Source: Bacteroidaceae bacterium (GTDB taxonomy: Bacteria > Bacteroidota > Bacteroidia > Bacteroidales > Bacteroidaceae). From it: a stretch of 64,000 nt of DNA. The translations under genes were made by a program, and so were the position numbers. Shown here one piece after another: positions 26,280 to 34,875 of the stretch. Under the pieces are notes generated by a model, which had not been told where the DNA came from, searched no databases, and was given only the letters and a program-made list of their open reading frames with translations. Within the stretch, counting starts at the first letter, position 1, and each line of letters starts with the position of its first letter. The stretch is taken from positions 79,807-143,806 of the forward strand of contig JAFWYF010000012.1 of assembly GCA_017522785.1 (NCBI GenBank), read 5' to 3'.

Positions 26280-28463
26280 ATGTCAAAATTAAGATTCGAA
26301 GTTGTGAGTGCTGCTTTTGGAAAAAAAGCGGTCGAGGTTCCAAATTCATCTAAACGTCCGTCGGAGTTATTCGGAATAAATGTATTTAACAGAGAAAAAA
26401 TGTTTAAATATCTTCCGGGAGATGTCTATTTAAAGTTAATAGATGTAATAGATAACGATGCTCCGCTCGACACTTCCATAGCAGATAGTGTTGCTAAAGG
26501 AATGAAACGCTGGGCTATAGAGAATGGTGCAACACATTACACCCATTGGTTTCATCCATTAACCGAAACAACTGCCGAAAAACATGATGCCTTTGTGGAA
26601 CACGACGGCAAAGGTGGGCTGATAGAGAAATTCTCCGGTAATTTGTTGGCTCAACAAGAACCAGATGCCTCATCTTTTCCCAATGGAGGCATACGTAGCA
26701 CATTCGAGGCTCGTGGCTATAGCGCGTGGGATCCAACCTCACCGGCATTCCTAATGGGTAATACCCTTTGTATTCCCACTGTGTTCATTGCCTACACGGG
26801 AGAAGCTCTCGATTATAAAGCACCTTTACTAAAAGCACTGAGAGCTGTAGACAAAGCCGCTACCGATGTGTGTCGCTATTTCGATAAGAATGTAAAGAAA
26901 GTTAATACATATCTTGGTTGGGAACAAGAGTATTTCCTTGTAGACGAGGGTATGCTGCTGGCTCGTCCCGACCTCTTGCTCACAGGACGCACATTGATGG
27001 GGCACGACAGTGCAAAAAACCAGCAACTCGAGGACCACTATTTTGGTTCTATACCGCAACGTGTGGCGGCTTTCATGAAAGATTTGGAAATTGAGGCTAT
27101 TAAGCTAGGTATACCTGCCAAGACATGCCATAACGAGGCTGCACCAAACCAGTTTGAATTGGCACCAATATACGAAGAGTGCAATCTGGCAGTAGACCAT
27201 AATATGCTCATAATGGCATTAATGAAAGAGGTCGCACGACGTCATGGCTTTCGTGTATTGCTACATGAGAAACCTTTTAAAGGTGTGAATGGTTCGGGAA
27301 AGCACAATAACTGGTCTCTTGGTACCGATACCGGTACTTTGCTCATGGCTCCCGGAAAAACCGACAAAGACAATTTACGTTTCATAACATTTGTTGTGAA
27401 CACTTTGGCGGCTATATATCGTCATAACGGTTTATTAAAAGCGAGTATAATGTCTGCGGCAAACTCACACCGTCTTGGTGCAGCCGAGGCGCCCCCTGCT
27501 ATAATATCCAGCTTCTTGGGGTCGCATCTATCATCGGTTCTCGACCACTTGGAAACAACCGACGATGTCGTAAGAATATTGAGCAAAAGAGAACTTCGCT
27601 TGAATATTCCGCAAATTCCGGAATTGATGATTGACAATACCGACCGTAACCGCACCTCTCCTTTTGCATTCACCGGAAACCGTTTTGAGTTCCGAGCTGT
27701 AGGTTCCGAGGCTAACTGTGCGTCGGCAATGATTGCTCTTAATACAGCAATGGCAGAGCAATTAGTGATATTTAAAAAAGAGGTAGATGCGCTCATTGAA
27801 TCTGGCGAAACAAAAGAGGATGCACTCGTAAATGTTATAAGGAAATATATAAAATATAGCAAACCCATTCGTTTCGACGGCAACGGCTACTCCGAAGAGT
27901 GGCGAAAAGAGGCCGAGAAGCGTGGCTTGGATTGTGAGGCAAGTGCTCCAATTGTATTCGACCGCTATCTCGACAAAGAGAGCGTGCAGATGTTCGGTAA
28001 CATGGATGTAATGACAGAAAAAGAACTCAAGGCACGTAACGAAATAAAATGGGAAATGTACACTAAGAAAGTGCAGATAGAGGCGCGTGTGTTGGGCGAT
28101 TTGGCTTTGAATCACATAGTTCCCACAGCCACCAAATACCAGAGTTCATTGCTCGACAACATTATAAAAATGGAGCAGGTACTGGGTTGCGAAGAGGGGC
28201 GCATGGTTTCGGCTCAGAATATTGCAACAGTAAAGGAGATTGCTATGCGCGTTTCCGAAATACGCCGTTTGGTAGACGATATGGTAGAGCGTCGAAAGGT
28301 TGCAAACCGCATACTCGAAGAGCGAGAAAAGGCTGTTGCATACCACGATAAGGTTGCTCCTATGCTCGAAGAGATACGTACCCACATCGATAAACTCGAG
28401 ATTATGGTAGACAACGAATTGTGGACCTTGCCAAAGTATCGCGAACTCTTGTTTATAGTATAA
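26280..28463 (+). CDS. glnN: Glutamine synthetase type III
   Basis: Ammonia-assimilating enzyme of 727 residues, the long GSIII type found in Bacteroidota and cyanobacteria. Family features include the N-terminal GSIII domain (FGINVFNREKMFKYLP), NEAAPNQFELAP, the glutamate/ATP-site HEKPFKGVNGSGKHNN, SANSHRLGAAEAPP and NRTSPFAFTGNRFEFR. The start at 26280 (MSKLRFEVVSAAFG) is set by the promoter position. Two GTTCGGTA repeats upstream could be regulator sites. It is separated by 100 bases from murB. Confidence 0.95.
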   Translation: MSKLRFEVVSAAFGKKAVEVPNSSKRPSELFGINVFNREKMFKYLPGDVYLKLIDVIDNDAPLDTSIADSVAKGMKRWAIENGATHYTHWFHPLTETTAEKHDAFVEHDGKGGLIEKFSGNLLAQQEPDASSFPNGGIRSTFEARGYSAWDPTSPAFLMGNTLCIPTVFIAYTGEALDYKAPLLKALRAVDKAATDVCRYFDKNVKKVNTYLGWEQEYFLVDEGMLLARPDLLLTGRTLMGHDSAKNQQLEDHYFGSIPQRVAAFMKDLEIEAIKLGIPAKTCHNEAAPNQFELAPIYEECNLAVDHNMLIMALMKEVARRHGFRVLLHEKPFKGVNGSGKHNNWSLGTDTGTLLMAPGKTDKDNLRFITFVVNTLAAIYRHNGLLKASIMSAANSHRLGAAEAPPAIISSFLGSHLSSVLDHLETTDDVVRILSKRELRLNIPQIPELMIDNTDRNRTSPFAFTGNRFEFRAVGSEANCASAMIALNTAMAEQLVIFKKEVDALIESGETKEDALVNVIRKYIKYSKPIRFDGNGYSEEWRKEAEKRGLDCEASAPIVFDRYLDKESVQMFGNMDVMTEKELKARNEIKWEMYTKKVQIEARVLGDLALNHIVPTATKYQSSLLDNIIKMEQVLGCEEGRMVSAQNIATVKEIAMRVSEIRRLVDDMVERRKVANRILEEREKAVAYHDKVAPMLEEIRTHIDKLEIMVDNELWTLPKYRELLFIV

Positions 28464-28563
28464 TAAAGAGTGGCATATTTTATTTGTTTCATAGAAAAAG
28501 AACAACTACATTTGCAATATTCCTATGTGAATATTCACAAGGTTGCATGTAAAAATAGAGTAG

Positions 28564-29574
28564 ATGATAATAAAAAAGAGATTATATTCTTTGCTTGCAC
28601 ATAACACTTTCGGCATCGATGTCGAAGCAGAACTATTTGTGGAGTTTGAAACAGAGCAAGAACTTATAGAACTAATAAATGAAGGTCTAAAACCACCTGT
28701 ACTTGTCATTGGCGGTGGCAGTAATCTTCTTTTTATGAACAATTACAGTGGAACCATTCTTCACTCTCGCATCTGCGATATACAAACTGTCGAAGAAAAC
28801 GATTCCGAAGTCTATCTTCGCGTGGGTAGTGGAGTAGAATGGGATACTCTTGTAGAATATAGCATAGCAAATGGTATGCAAGGACTCGAAAACCTTTCGG
28901 CTATACCCGGCGAGGTAGGGGCAAGCGCAGTACAAAATGTTGGTGCATACGGTGTCGAGGCCGGAGAACTAATACATAGTGTCGAAGCAATATCTTTGTC
29001 CGATGCAACAAAAAAAATCTTCTTGCAAAAAGAGTGTGCTTTTGCCTACCGTAACAGCATATTCAAAAAGGAAGAAAAGGGCAAGAACGTCATAACATAT
29101 GTTACATATCATCTACGTAAAAAAACCGAATACAGAGTAGCATACGGTAATATGCTTCCTAAGGTTGAGGCTCTCGGTGGTCTTTCTGCAAAGAATATTC
29201 GCACAGTTATATGCGAAACTCGTGCAGAAAAGTTGCCCTCTCCCTCTAGTTTGGGAAGTGCAGGTAGTTTCTTTATGAACCCGGTGGTTAGTGCCACAAT
29301 TGCCCAAAAACTAAAAGAGCGTTATCCCGATATGCCACAATATAACACCCCCGATGGAGGGGTTAAACTCTCGGCAGGGTGGCTCATCGAGCAGTGTGGT
29401 TGGAAAGGTAAACAAATTGGAAATGTGGGAACATATCCTAAACAGGCTCTTGTTATAGTGAACCATGGTGGAGCCACCGGTGCCGAGGTTTTGGCTTTCT
29501 CACATGCTATATGCAAATCGGTAAAAGAGACATTTGGTATAGAGTTGCATCCCGAAGTTAATGCAATAGGCTGA
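28564..29574 (+). CDS. murB: UDP-N-acetylenolpyruvoylglucosamine reductase
   Basis: FAD enzyme of 336 residues that makes UDP-MurNAc for peptidoglycan. The FAD domain shows VIGGGSNLLF and LSAIPGEVGASAVQNVGAYG; the active-site YRNSIFKK and the GSAGSFFMNPV segment with the catalytic Ser are present, and the C-terminal domain has the type I loop insertion, as in E. coli. It is followed after 2 bases by an MBL hydrolase gene in the same transcription unit. Confidence 0.95.
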   Translation: MIIKKRLYSLLAHNTFGIDVEAELFVEFETEQELIELINEGLKPPVLVIGGGSNLLFMNNYSGTILHSRICDIQTVEENDSEVYLRVGSGVEWDTLVEYSIANGMQGLENLSAIPGEVGASAVQNVGAYGVEAGELIHSVEAISLSDATKKIFLQKECAFAYRNSIFKKEEKGKNVITYVTYHLRKKTEYRVAYGNMLPKVEALGGLSAKNIRTVICETRAEKLPSPSSLGSAGSFFMNPVVSATIAQKLKERYPDMPQYNTPDGGVKLSAGWLIEQCGWKGKQIGNVGTYPKQALVIVNHGGATGAEVLAFSHAICKSVKETFGIELHPEVNAIG

Positions 29575-29576
29575 CA

Positions 29577-30338
29577 ATGAAAATCAAATTATTAGGAACG
29601 GGAACATCTACCGGAGTACCTGAGTTGGGTTGCTCGTGCGAGGTGTGTACATCTGCCGACCCACGTGATAGCAGATTGCGCTGTTCGGCTATGGTTGAGG
29701 ACAACGATGTACGTCTGCTCATTGATTGTGGCCCCGATTTCCGAACCCAGTTGTTGCGTGAACCATTTCGTAAGATAGATGCAGTACTCCTTACACACAA
29801 ACACTACGACCATGTAGCAGGGCTCGATGATTTGCGTCCTTTCTGTACAGGTGGAGAAATACCTGTGTATGCCGAACAAGAAACAGTGATGCAGGTACGC
29901 ACTATCTTTCCATACTGTTTTGCCGAAATAAAATATCCCGGGGTGCCCAATCTGCAACTATGTACAGTAGATGTAGAGACTCCGTTCAAAGTCAAACATT
30001 TGGAAATAGTGCCAATAAGGGTTTTTCATGGGAAGATGCCAATTGCAGGATACCGAATAGGTGATTTGGCATACATCACCGACATGAGTTACATAGAACC
30101 TTGCGAATTACAGAAATTGCATGGAGTAAAGGTACTTGTCATGAATGCGCTAAGATATTCAAAACCTCACAGAACGCATCAGACCGTGCTCGAGGCACTT
30201 AAAATTGTCGATTACATAAAACCACGAGCGACATATTTCACTCATCTAATGCATCACATTGGTCTGCATGCCAAAATAGAGAAGTGTCTTCCTTGCGGAG
30301 TACATCTTGGATACGATGGCTTGGAGATAAAAATATAA
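29577..30338 (+). CDS. MBL-fold metal-dependent hydrolase (PhnP-like)
   Basis: Protein of 253 residues with the metallo-beta-lactamase metal motif LLTHKHYDHVAGLDD and later metal ligands in ITDMSY and HLMHHIGLH. The N-terminal GTGTSTGVPELGCSCEVC, with Cys residues and the following Asp, is shared with PhnP and related phosphodiesterases, where the Cys cluster binds a structural zinc. The substrate is probably a cyclic phosphodiester or nucleotide, but context (murB) does not say which. Confidence 0.85.
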   Translation: MKIKLLGTGTSTGVPELGCSCEVCTSADPRDSRLRCSAMVEDNDVRLLIDCGPDFRTQLLREPFRKIDAVLLTHKHYDHVAGLDDLRPFCTGGEIPVYAEQETVMQVRTIFPYCFAEIKYPGVPNLQLCTVDVETPFKVKHLEIVPIRVFHGKMPIAGYRIGDLAYITDMSYIEPCELQKLHGVKVLVMNALRYSKPHRTHQTVLEALKIVDYIKPRATYFTHLMHHIGLHAKIEKCLPCGVHLGYDGLEIKI

Positions 30339-30366
30339 ACAGCGAAATTTTTCGCTGTTTATATTT
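30331..30366. terminator. Bidirectional terminator overlapping the MBL stop codon
   Basis: A perfect 17-bp stem (30331-30347 with 30350-30366, 2-nt loop). Its left arm includes the MBL stop codon and its right arm abuts the hsp20 stop, so one hairpin serves both converging genes. Confidence 0.9.
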
Positions 30367-30858
30367 TTATTCAATCGTAATCTGTTTATTAACCTCTTTA
30401 TGCTCTGCCGGCATCTTTTTGGGTATCTCAATATTCAGCACACCGTCAGTAACCTTTGCCTGAATCTTGCCGACATCAACATCGTCGGGAAGAATAAGCG
30501 TTTGCTGAAATTTTGTATATGAAAATTCGCGTCGCAAGTATCTTCCTTTTCTCTCCTCTTCGTTCTTCTCTTTGTGTTGCTCCTCATCTTTGCAACCACA
30601 TTTCCCATCTTTTTCAATGCAATTGCAGTTCTTTTCCATCGTAATTGTAAGGTCGTTCTGCGAATTGAGATGAATCTTGAAATCCGATTTTGTCATTCCG
30701 GGAGCGGCAACCTCAACAGTGTATTTGTCTTCACACTCTATTACATTTATAGCCGGTGCTGTTGCATTTCCGCGTATCATCCATTCGTTGTTAAAGAAAT
30801 CGTTAAAGATGCTGGGAATCCAATGTTGCGTTGTTCCGCGTTTTACAGGCATACTCAT
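30367..30858 (-). CDS. Small heat-shock protein (Hsp20) with a Cys-pair insertion
   Basis: ATP-independent chaperone of 163 residues with an alpha-crystallin domain: YTVEVAAPGMTKSDF at its start, REFSYTKFQQTLILPDDV, and the closing GVLNIEIPK followed by a short tail. Between strands at residues ~76-105 is a charged insertion with four cysteines, CNC at 78-80 and CGC at 87-89 (CxC-x6-CxC). Ordinary bacterial Hsp20 proteins have no such cysteines, so a metal site or redox switch is possible. A 17-bp inverted repeat lies in front of the gene. Confidence 0.92.
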   Translation of the reverse strand: MSMPVKRGTTQHWIPSIFNDFFNNEWMIRGNATAPAINVIECEDKYTVEVAAPGMTKSDFKIHLNSQNDLTITMEKNCNCIEKDGKCGCKDEEQHKEKNEEERKGRYLRREFSYTKFQQTLILPDDVDVGKIQAKVTDGVLNIEIPKKMPAEHKEVNKQITIE

Positions 30859-30890
30859 TTTTTTATAAATTTAATGGTTAAACATCATTA

Positions 30891-30907
30891 AACCACAATA
30901 TGTGGTT
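30891..30907. promoter_or_regulatory. Inverted repeat upstream of hsp20
   Basis: AACCACA-ATA-TGTGGTT, a perfect 7-bp inverted repeat 33 bases before the hsp20 start. It is not a CIRCE element. It could be an operator or a leader hairpin; no TAnnTTTG box is near, so a non-housekeeping sigma factor is possible. Confidence 0.4.
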
Positions 30908-30997
30908 CTTATGCCTATAAAATGTTCTTGTGGAATGTTTTGTTCTTCTCTTTTGCAAATTTTGAACAGATTTTAATTCTGTTAGCAAAAAGTGGTT

Positions 30998-32080
30998 CTA
31001 TAGAATGTATCCTATTCCTTCTATTTCAACCAATAGCTCGGAACGACAAATGTCGCACTGCAGATAAATCTTTTGTGGTGCAGGATAGTTTTGTTCCATA
31101 AACTCTTTTATGGCTTTTATATCATTCTCCTGTTTAACATAAATTCTTAGTGCAGAATATACACTATCTTTGACTTTTACAGCAATATTGGCGGGAGAAA
31201 CAAGGCAGTCCATAATCTCCATTGTTGTAGCTGTTTGAATAACACTGTCGTTGCTACAAATGCTATCTTCTCCTTTTATTGCCGCTGTTCCCGATATGTA
31301 AATATTTTCATTGAACAATCGTGCGCGTTCAAATTTTGGTGTACTCTTGCCACTATTGTTGCCGGCTAAAACATTTTGGGAGTAGTTGTGTGCCGCAATC
31401 TGCATAGGGTTGTCTATGGGAATGTTAACACCCTCTCCATTGGCAGCAAAGACCTCAACCATTATACCGCCTTTGCTTTGTCCTATTCCTGTTGCCGCCG
31501 GGTAACCGTTTGTCCACTCTGCTTTAGAGTAGAAAAGAGAGCGAGCATCGTTGAATTCCTGATAGTTCTGCACTCCATTCTGCTCCTCTGTTATGTCGCA
31601 GATATAGTTCCATTGACGGTATATGTCATTTATATAAAACCTTTCGTGGTCGAATATTGTATTTATTCTGCTGAAGATATTCTCCGATTGCTCTTTTGCA
31701 GAACAATTTAAATTTTTACAGAATATGCCGGCTGTTACGATTTCTCTTTTATTCCCTTTTTTTAGAACAATATACTCCTGTGCTCTTTTAATAGTTACAC
31801 CCTCTTCGTCCAAAATAAGTACCTCTGCAATAAGCGACGATTCAAATGGCTTCTGTGCTACATAACTCACAACAGGTGCATCGCAATCAAAGGATTCCTT
31901 TACGCAAGATTGCAAATGTTCTGCATTTTGTATATAATCGGAATTGCTGTGGGGAAGATGAAAGAATGTTATTTTAATTATATTCTGCAACGTAGACAGT
32001 TGCTCAAAAATAGAGAGATACATCTCTTTGATATCTCCCTCTTTTGCAGTTGTGAATATAATCTGTTTCTTGTTAAACAT
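30998..32080 (-). CDS. Chorismatase/Rid-superfamily-like protein (FkbO/Hyg5 type)
   Basis: Protein of 360 residues. The C-terminal third contains RARLFNENIYISGTAAIKGE and later NDIKAIKEFMEQNYPAPQKIYL, the pattern of a YjgF/Rid fold; the middle has TGIGQSKGGIMVEVFA and NYSQNVLAGNNSGKSTPKFERA, which resemble the tandem Rid domains of chorismatases (FkbO, Hyg5, XanB2) that turn chorismate into a (hydroxy)benzoate and pyruvate. Such genes in Bacteroidota may feed aryl polyene or quinone-like pathways, but no such genes are adjacent. Monocistronic with its own promoter. The assignment is from motif memory. Confidence 0.55.
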   Translation of the reverse strand: MFNKKQIIFTTAKEGDIKEMYLSIFEQLSTLQNIIKITFFHLPHSNSDYIQNAEHLQSCVKESFDCDAPVVSYVAQKPFESSLIAEVLILDEEGVTIKRAQEYIVLKKGNKREIVTAGIFCKNLNCSAKEQSENIFSRINTIFDHERFYINDIYRQWNYICDITEEQNGVQNYQEFNDARSLFYSKAEWTNGYPAATGIGQSKGGIMVEVFAANGEGVNIPIDNPMQIAAHNYSQNVLAGNNSGKSTPKFERARLFNENIYISGTAAIKGEDSICSNDSVIQTATTMEIMDCLVSPANIAVKVKDSVYSALRIYVKQENDIKAIKEFMEQNYPAPQKIYLQCDICRSELLVEIEGIGYIL

Positions 32081-32143
32081 TCTTTTGTTCTCTATTTAAT
32101 TGCTTTTGTCAGAATGGAAGGTCAATAGTTTGCTTACACTTTG

Positions 32144-32151
32144 CAAAAGTA
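32144..32151 (-). promoter_or_regulatory. -7 element (TACTTTTG) of the Rid-like gene
   Basis: TACTTTTG on the minus strand, about 64 nt before the start codon of the chorismatase-like gene. Confidence 0.5.
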
Positions 32152-32255
32152 CATTATTTTCGCGTATTAAAATAGAGCAAACTAACAAAATGTGTTGCTT
32201 GCTCTAAAATTTCGCTGTTTGTAAAACAAAATTTGGGCTTTACTGGCTATGCTTT

Positions 32256-32720
32256 TTACAATAATTTAAAGCGAAGACGCAATATATTGTTTTCCCAACT
32301 ATGGCTGATTATTTTGAACGTGCCAATCTCGCTTGTATTACTTACATGTGCCCCAATACATGCGCAGATATCATAATCGCCAACACGCACAATGCGCAGA
32401 ATATCGCTGGCATCGGCAGGTAATTTACCCAAATCAACCCCACTGGGTACGTTGTCGCGCGAAACAAAAGATACACTAACTGGCATTTGTTGCTTAATAA
32501 CTTCGTTTACCCTTCTCTCAATCTCTGCAATCTGCTCCTCTGTTGGTGCACATGGCAGGGTGTAGTCGCACTTGCTCTTTTTACGTTCTATATGCGCATT
32601 TCGACTTCTCTCGCACCCGAACATACGTACCATTGTCTGGTTAAGTATATGCTCGCAAGTATGCATAGGTGGGTACTCTTGTTTATTGTGGTCGTTTAAT
32701 TGTGGTGTTTCGGTTGTCAT
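32256..32720 (-). CDS. Alanyl-tRNA editing domain protein (AlaX type)
   Basis: Free-standing editing protein of 154 residues expected to hydrolyse Ser- or Gly-mischarged tRNA-Ala. The zinc ligands of the AlaRS editing domain are present as HTCEH (H20, H24) and CIGAHVSNTSEIG (C121, H125). The start is placed at 32720 because a good promoter (32750-32781) sits inside the longer possible frame. It lacks the N-terminal domain of longer AlaX forms, so it is a short type. No alaS nearby. Confidence 0.82.
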   Translation of the reverse strand: MTTETPQLNDHNKQEYPPMHTCEHILNQTMVRMFGCERSRNAHIERKKSKCDYTLPCAPTEEQIAEIERRVNEVIKQQMPVSVSFVSRDNVPSGVDLGKLPADASDILRIVRVGDYDICACIGAHVSNTSEIGTFKIISHSWENNILRLRFKLL

Positions 32721-32749
32721 TGGCTGTTTAGTTTTGCTTATAATCAATA

Positions 32750-32781
32750 CAAAAGTAATTCTGTTTCTTGGTATGTGCAAA
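32750..32781 (-). promoter_or_regulatory. Promoter of the AlaX-type gene
   Basis: On the minus strand TTTG (32778-32781), 20 nt, TACTTTTG (32750-32757): a canonical Bacteroidota promoter, giving a leader of about 22 nt. Confidence 0.75.
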
Positions 32782-32911
32782 TTTTGCACATGTGGTGTTT
32801 ATTATTGGTAGTTGCCACAAACAATGCAATAACTGAATTGATATAAAAGAATAATTGAGTGTTATGATTTGTTAAACTTCTGACGATACAAATGATATTA
32901 GAAAATTAGTG

Positions 32912-32919
32912 TATATTTG
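32912..32919 (+). promoter_or_regulatory. -7 element (TATATTTG) of the DUF4476 gene
   Basis: TATATTTG lies 17-24 nt before the start codon. The leader would be very short. Confidence 0.5.
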
Positions 32920-32935
32920 CATATAATCCTAGACT

Positions 32936-33370
32936 ATGAAATATATGAAGAGAATTATGCTAATAGTTTCAGTGGCATTGATGATGATTCCTTTGCCACA
33001 GAATGTTGTAGCAAAGAATAACTTCTCCAATGTAAATATTGAGAAGCACGAAAGAAAACAGCAGAAAAGACCTGACAGAGCTCGTGTTATGCGCAACGAT
33101 GACTTTTCAATGATGTACAAGATTATGAAGAATTCCTCGTTTGACGGTAACAGAATTGACATAATACGTGTTGCATGCATTGCAAGCCATTTTAGTAGTA
33201 AGCAGTGTGCAAAGCTTTTGGCATTATTCTCTTTTAATGACAACAGGATTGAAGCACTGAGTATTATGGCACCAAATATTGTAGATTCCGACAACTATGA
33301 TAAGATTCTCGACCAGTTCTCTTTTACATCGAGCAAAGAGAAAGCTACAAGTATTCTGTTAAAGCGCTAA
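32936..33370 (+). CDS. Secreted DUF4476-domain protein
   Basis: Protein of 144 residues with a signal peptide (about residues 1-27, ending VVA-K). The mature part has a basic linker and then a DUF4476-like helical repeat: DDFSMMYKIMKNSSFDGNR, HFSSKQCAKLLALFSFNDNR and YDKILDQFSFTSSKEKA. The role of the domain is unknown; it is found in many Bacteroidota periplasmic or surface proteins. The start could also be the ATG at 32945. A terminator follows at 33490. Confidence 0.75.
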   Translation: MKYMKRIMLIVSVALMMIPLPQNVVAKNNFSNVNIEKHERKQQKRPDRARVMRNDDFSMMYKIMKNSSFDGNRIDIIRVACIASHFSSKQCAKLLALFSFNDNRIEALSIMAPNIVDSDNYDKILDQFSFTSSKEKATSILLKR

Positions 33371-33489
33371 TATCTATTGAGAGAAAGGGTTTGAATTTAT
33401 ATCACAAATTATATAGAAATATAAAAGAAATATTAGAGCAATCTTTTTTGAGCATTAATTCTATGTAATATATTAGAAGACAAAATCAT

Positions 33490-33514
33490 AAAGCACACCA
33501 TTATAGTGTGCTTT
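33490..33514 (+). terminator. Terminator of the DUF4476 gene
   Basis: A 9-bp GC-containing stem (33490-33498 with 33506-33514), 7-nt loop, followed by a T-rich stretch. Confidence 0.7.
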
Positions 33515-33588
33515 GTTTGTCTACCTACACAATCGTAAAACCCTTTTATCGACGGTATGTTTGTGAACATTAAAGTTCTAATGTGAAA

Positions 33589-34212
33589 CTATTTTACGTC
33601 TTCCGGATATAACTTTTTAAAATCCTCTGTAAGCTCCTTAATTTCAGGGATAAGGTCTTCAACTGCCGATTGGTCGTTGGCTATTATAGCTGTTGATAAC
33701 TCTTCGAGAATTTTTACTAATTTATGGCAGTTAGTATCTTTTTGGGGGCTCCAGCACTCAGCAGTGTAGTACCCACCGTTAATCAGTATCTCGTATGTTA
33801 CACCATCAAGTCCATTAGGCTGAGCAAGATAAGACGATGAGAATACTGCTGCACTGAACAATTCTTTCAATAGTTTTGCTGTGTTGCGCGAGATATTGTG
33901 TCTATATTCGTTAATTTTAGCCTCTTTTGAGTACCAGATACTTTTCTTTGCAACCTTTAGAACAAGCTCGGCACTCTCGTTGACGTAGTAGCATCCTTGT
34001 TCGCCTGTAAAGGATGGTCGTATTGTAAAAGCAAAATCATCGAGTTCCCTGTTATTTAATAGCAGGGAGTCAATTTTTGCATAGTATCTATTTAATATGC
34101 ATTCGGAATTGTCTCTTCCTTTAGGATATAATCTGCTTTGCGCATTTGTTCCAATAGAAAGATTTAGTCCTAATATAATAAGGATAAAACAAGATGCTTT
34201 TCTTGCATACAT
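33589..34212 (-). CDS. Secreted hypothetical protein
   Basis: Protein of 207 residues with a signal peptide (1-24, ending TNAQ). The mature protein is predicted mixed alpha/beta with no domain I recognise; it contains single cysteines spread over the sequence and a highly acidic C-terminal helix (EDLIPEIKELTEDFKKLYPED). It follows the deoxyribonucleotidase gene by 25 bases on the same strand, so it is probably cotranscribed, but this does not suggest a function. Confidence 0.65.
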   Translation of the reverse strand: MYARKASCFILIILGLNLSIGTNAQSRLYPKGRDNSECILNRYYAKIDSLLLNNRELDDFAFTIRPSFTGEQGCYYVNESAELVLKVAKKSIWYSKEAKINEYRHNISRNTAKLLKELFSAAVFSSSYLAQPNGLDGVTYEILINGGYYTAECWSPQKDTNCHKLVKILEELSTAIIANDQSAVEDLIPEIKELTEDFKKLYPEDVK

Positions 34213-34237
34213 AGGCTTGTATACTTCCCGTTCAATA

Positions 34238-34684
34238 TTACATCAATAAATAGTTTAGTATGGAGTCCATGTCGGGAAATCTTTCTGAGCCAAAGTGCAA
34301 CCACTCGCCTTTGAACTCGCTTGCACCGTTCTTGCCTCTGTCGTCAATAAGGTAATCTCCTTCGCACAAATCTTTGTGGTGGGTTATTATTACACGTTTG
34401 TGGAATATGTCATCGAGATATTTTTTCACCCATTCAATCTTTTCCGAGGCAGCAGTAGGGTTGTTCCAAGGCGATGTGGTGAGGATATATACGTCGTATC
34501 TGCGAGCCAATAGGCGTACTGCCTCTATTGCTCCGGGTAGTGGTTGCATAAGTGCAAACAAACCGGGTATCTCGTCTAAACGACCTTTGTACAGCTCTTT
34601 TGTTGCTTCATCAATCTGCTTCAATCCCGATTCGAAATCGACTAGAACTCCGTCCATGTCAAAAAATAGTCTCTTCTTACTCAT
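34238..34684 (-). CDS. 5'(3')-deoxyribonucleotidase (NT5C type HAD phosphatase)
   Basis: HAD-superfamily enzyme of 148 residues expected to dephosphorylate deoxyribonucleotides. HAD motif I is FFDMDGVLVDF (nucleophile Asp and acid Asp two residues on), motif II is ILTTSPW, and the acidic motif IV is DYLIDDRGKNGA. The short length without a large cap fits the NT5C family. First gene of a two-gene unit with the secreted hypothetical protein. Confidence 0.88.
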   Translation of the reverse strand: MSKKRLFFDMDGVLVDFESGLKQIDEATKELYKGRLDEIPGLFALMQPLPGAIEAVRLLARRYDVYILTTSPWNNPTAASEKIEWVKKYLDDIFHKRVIITHHKDLCEGDYLIDDRGKNGASEFKGEWLHFGSERFPDMDSILNYLLM

Positions 34685-34875
34685 ATCTAAAATTGTTTGT
34701 GTTAATCTTACACTTTTTAATAATACTATTTTAGTATGTTTTTCTGCAATGTCCTAAAAAGTATAATTTTTTGTAAAGATAGCATTTTTTTATTTACAAA
34801 CAATTTTATTAGACTTTTTTAGAATCGGATATCTTTAATCTATGGTTATACAGAACCTCTTTGGTAGACTGCTTA

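Noticed and set aside
30367..30858. CIRCE element controlling hsp20
   Set aside because: The inverted repeat upstream does not match TTAGCACTC-N9-GAGTGCTAA in sequence or spacing.
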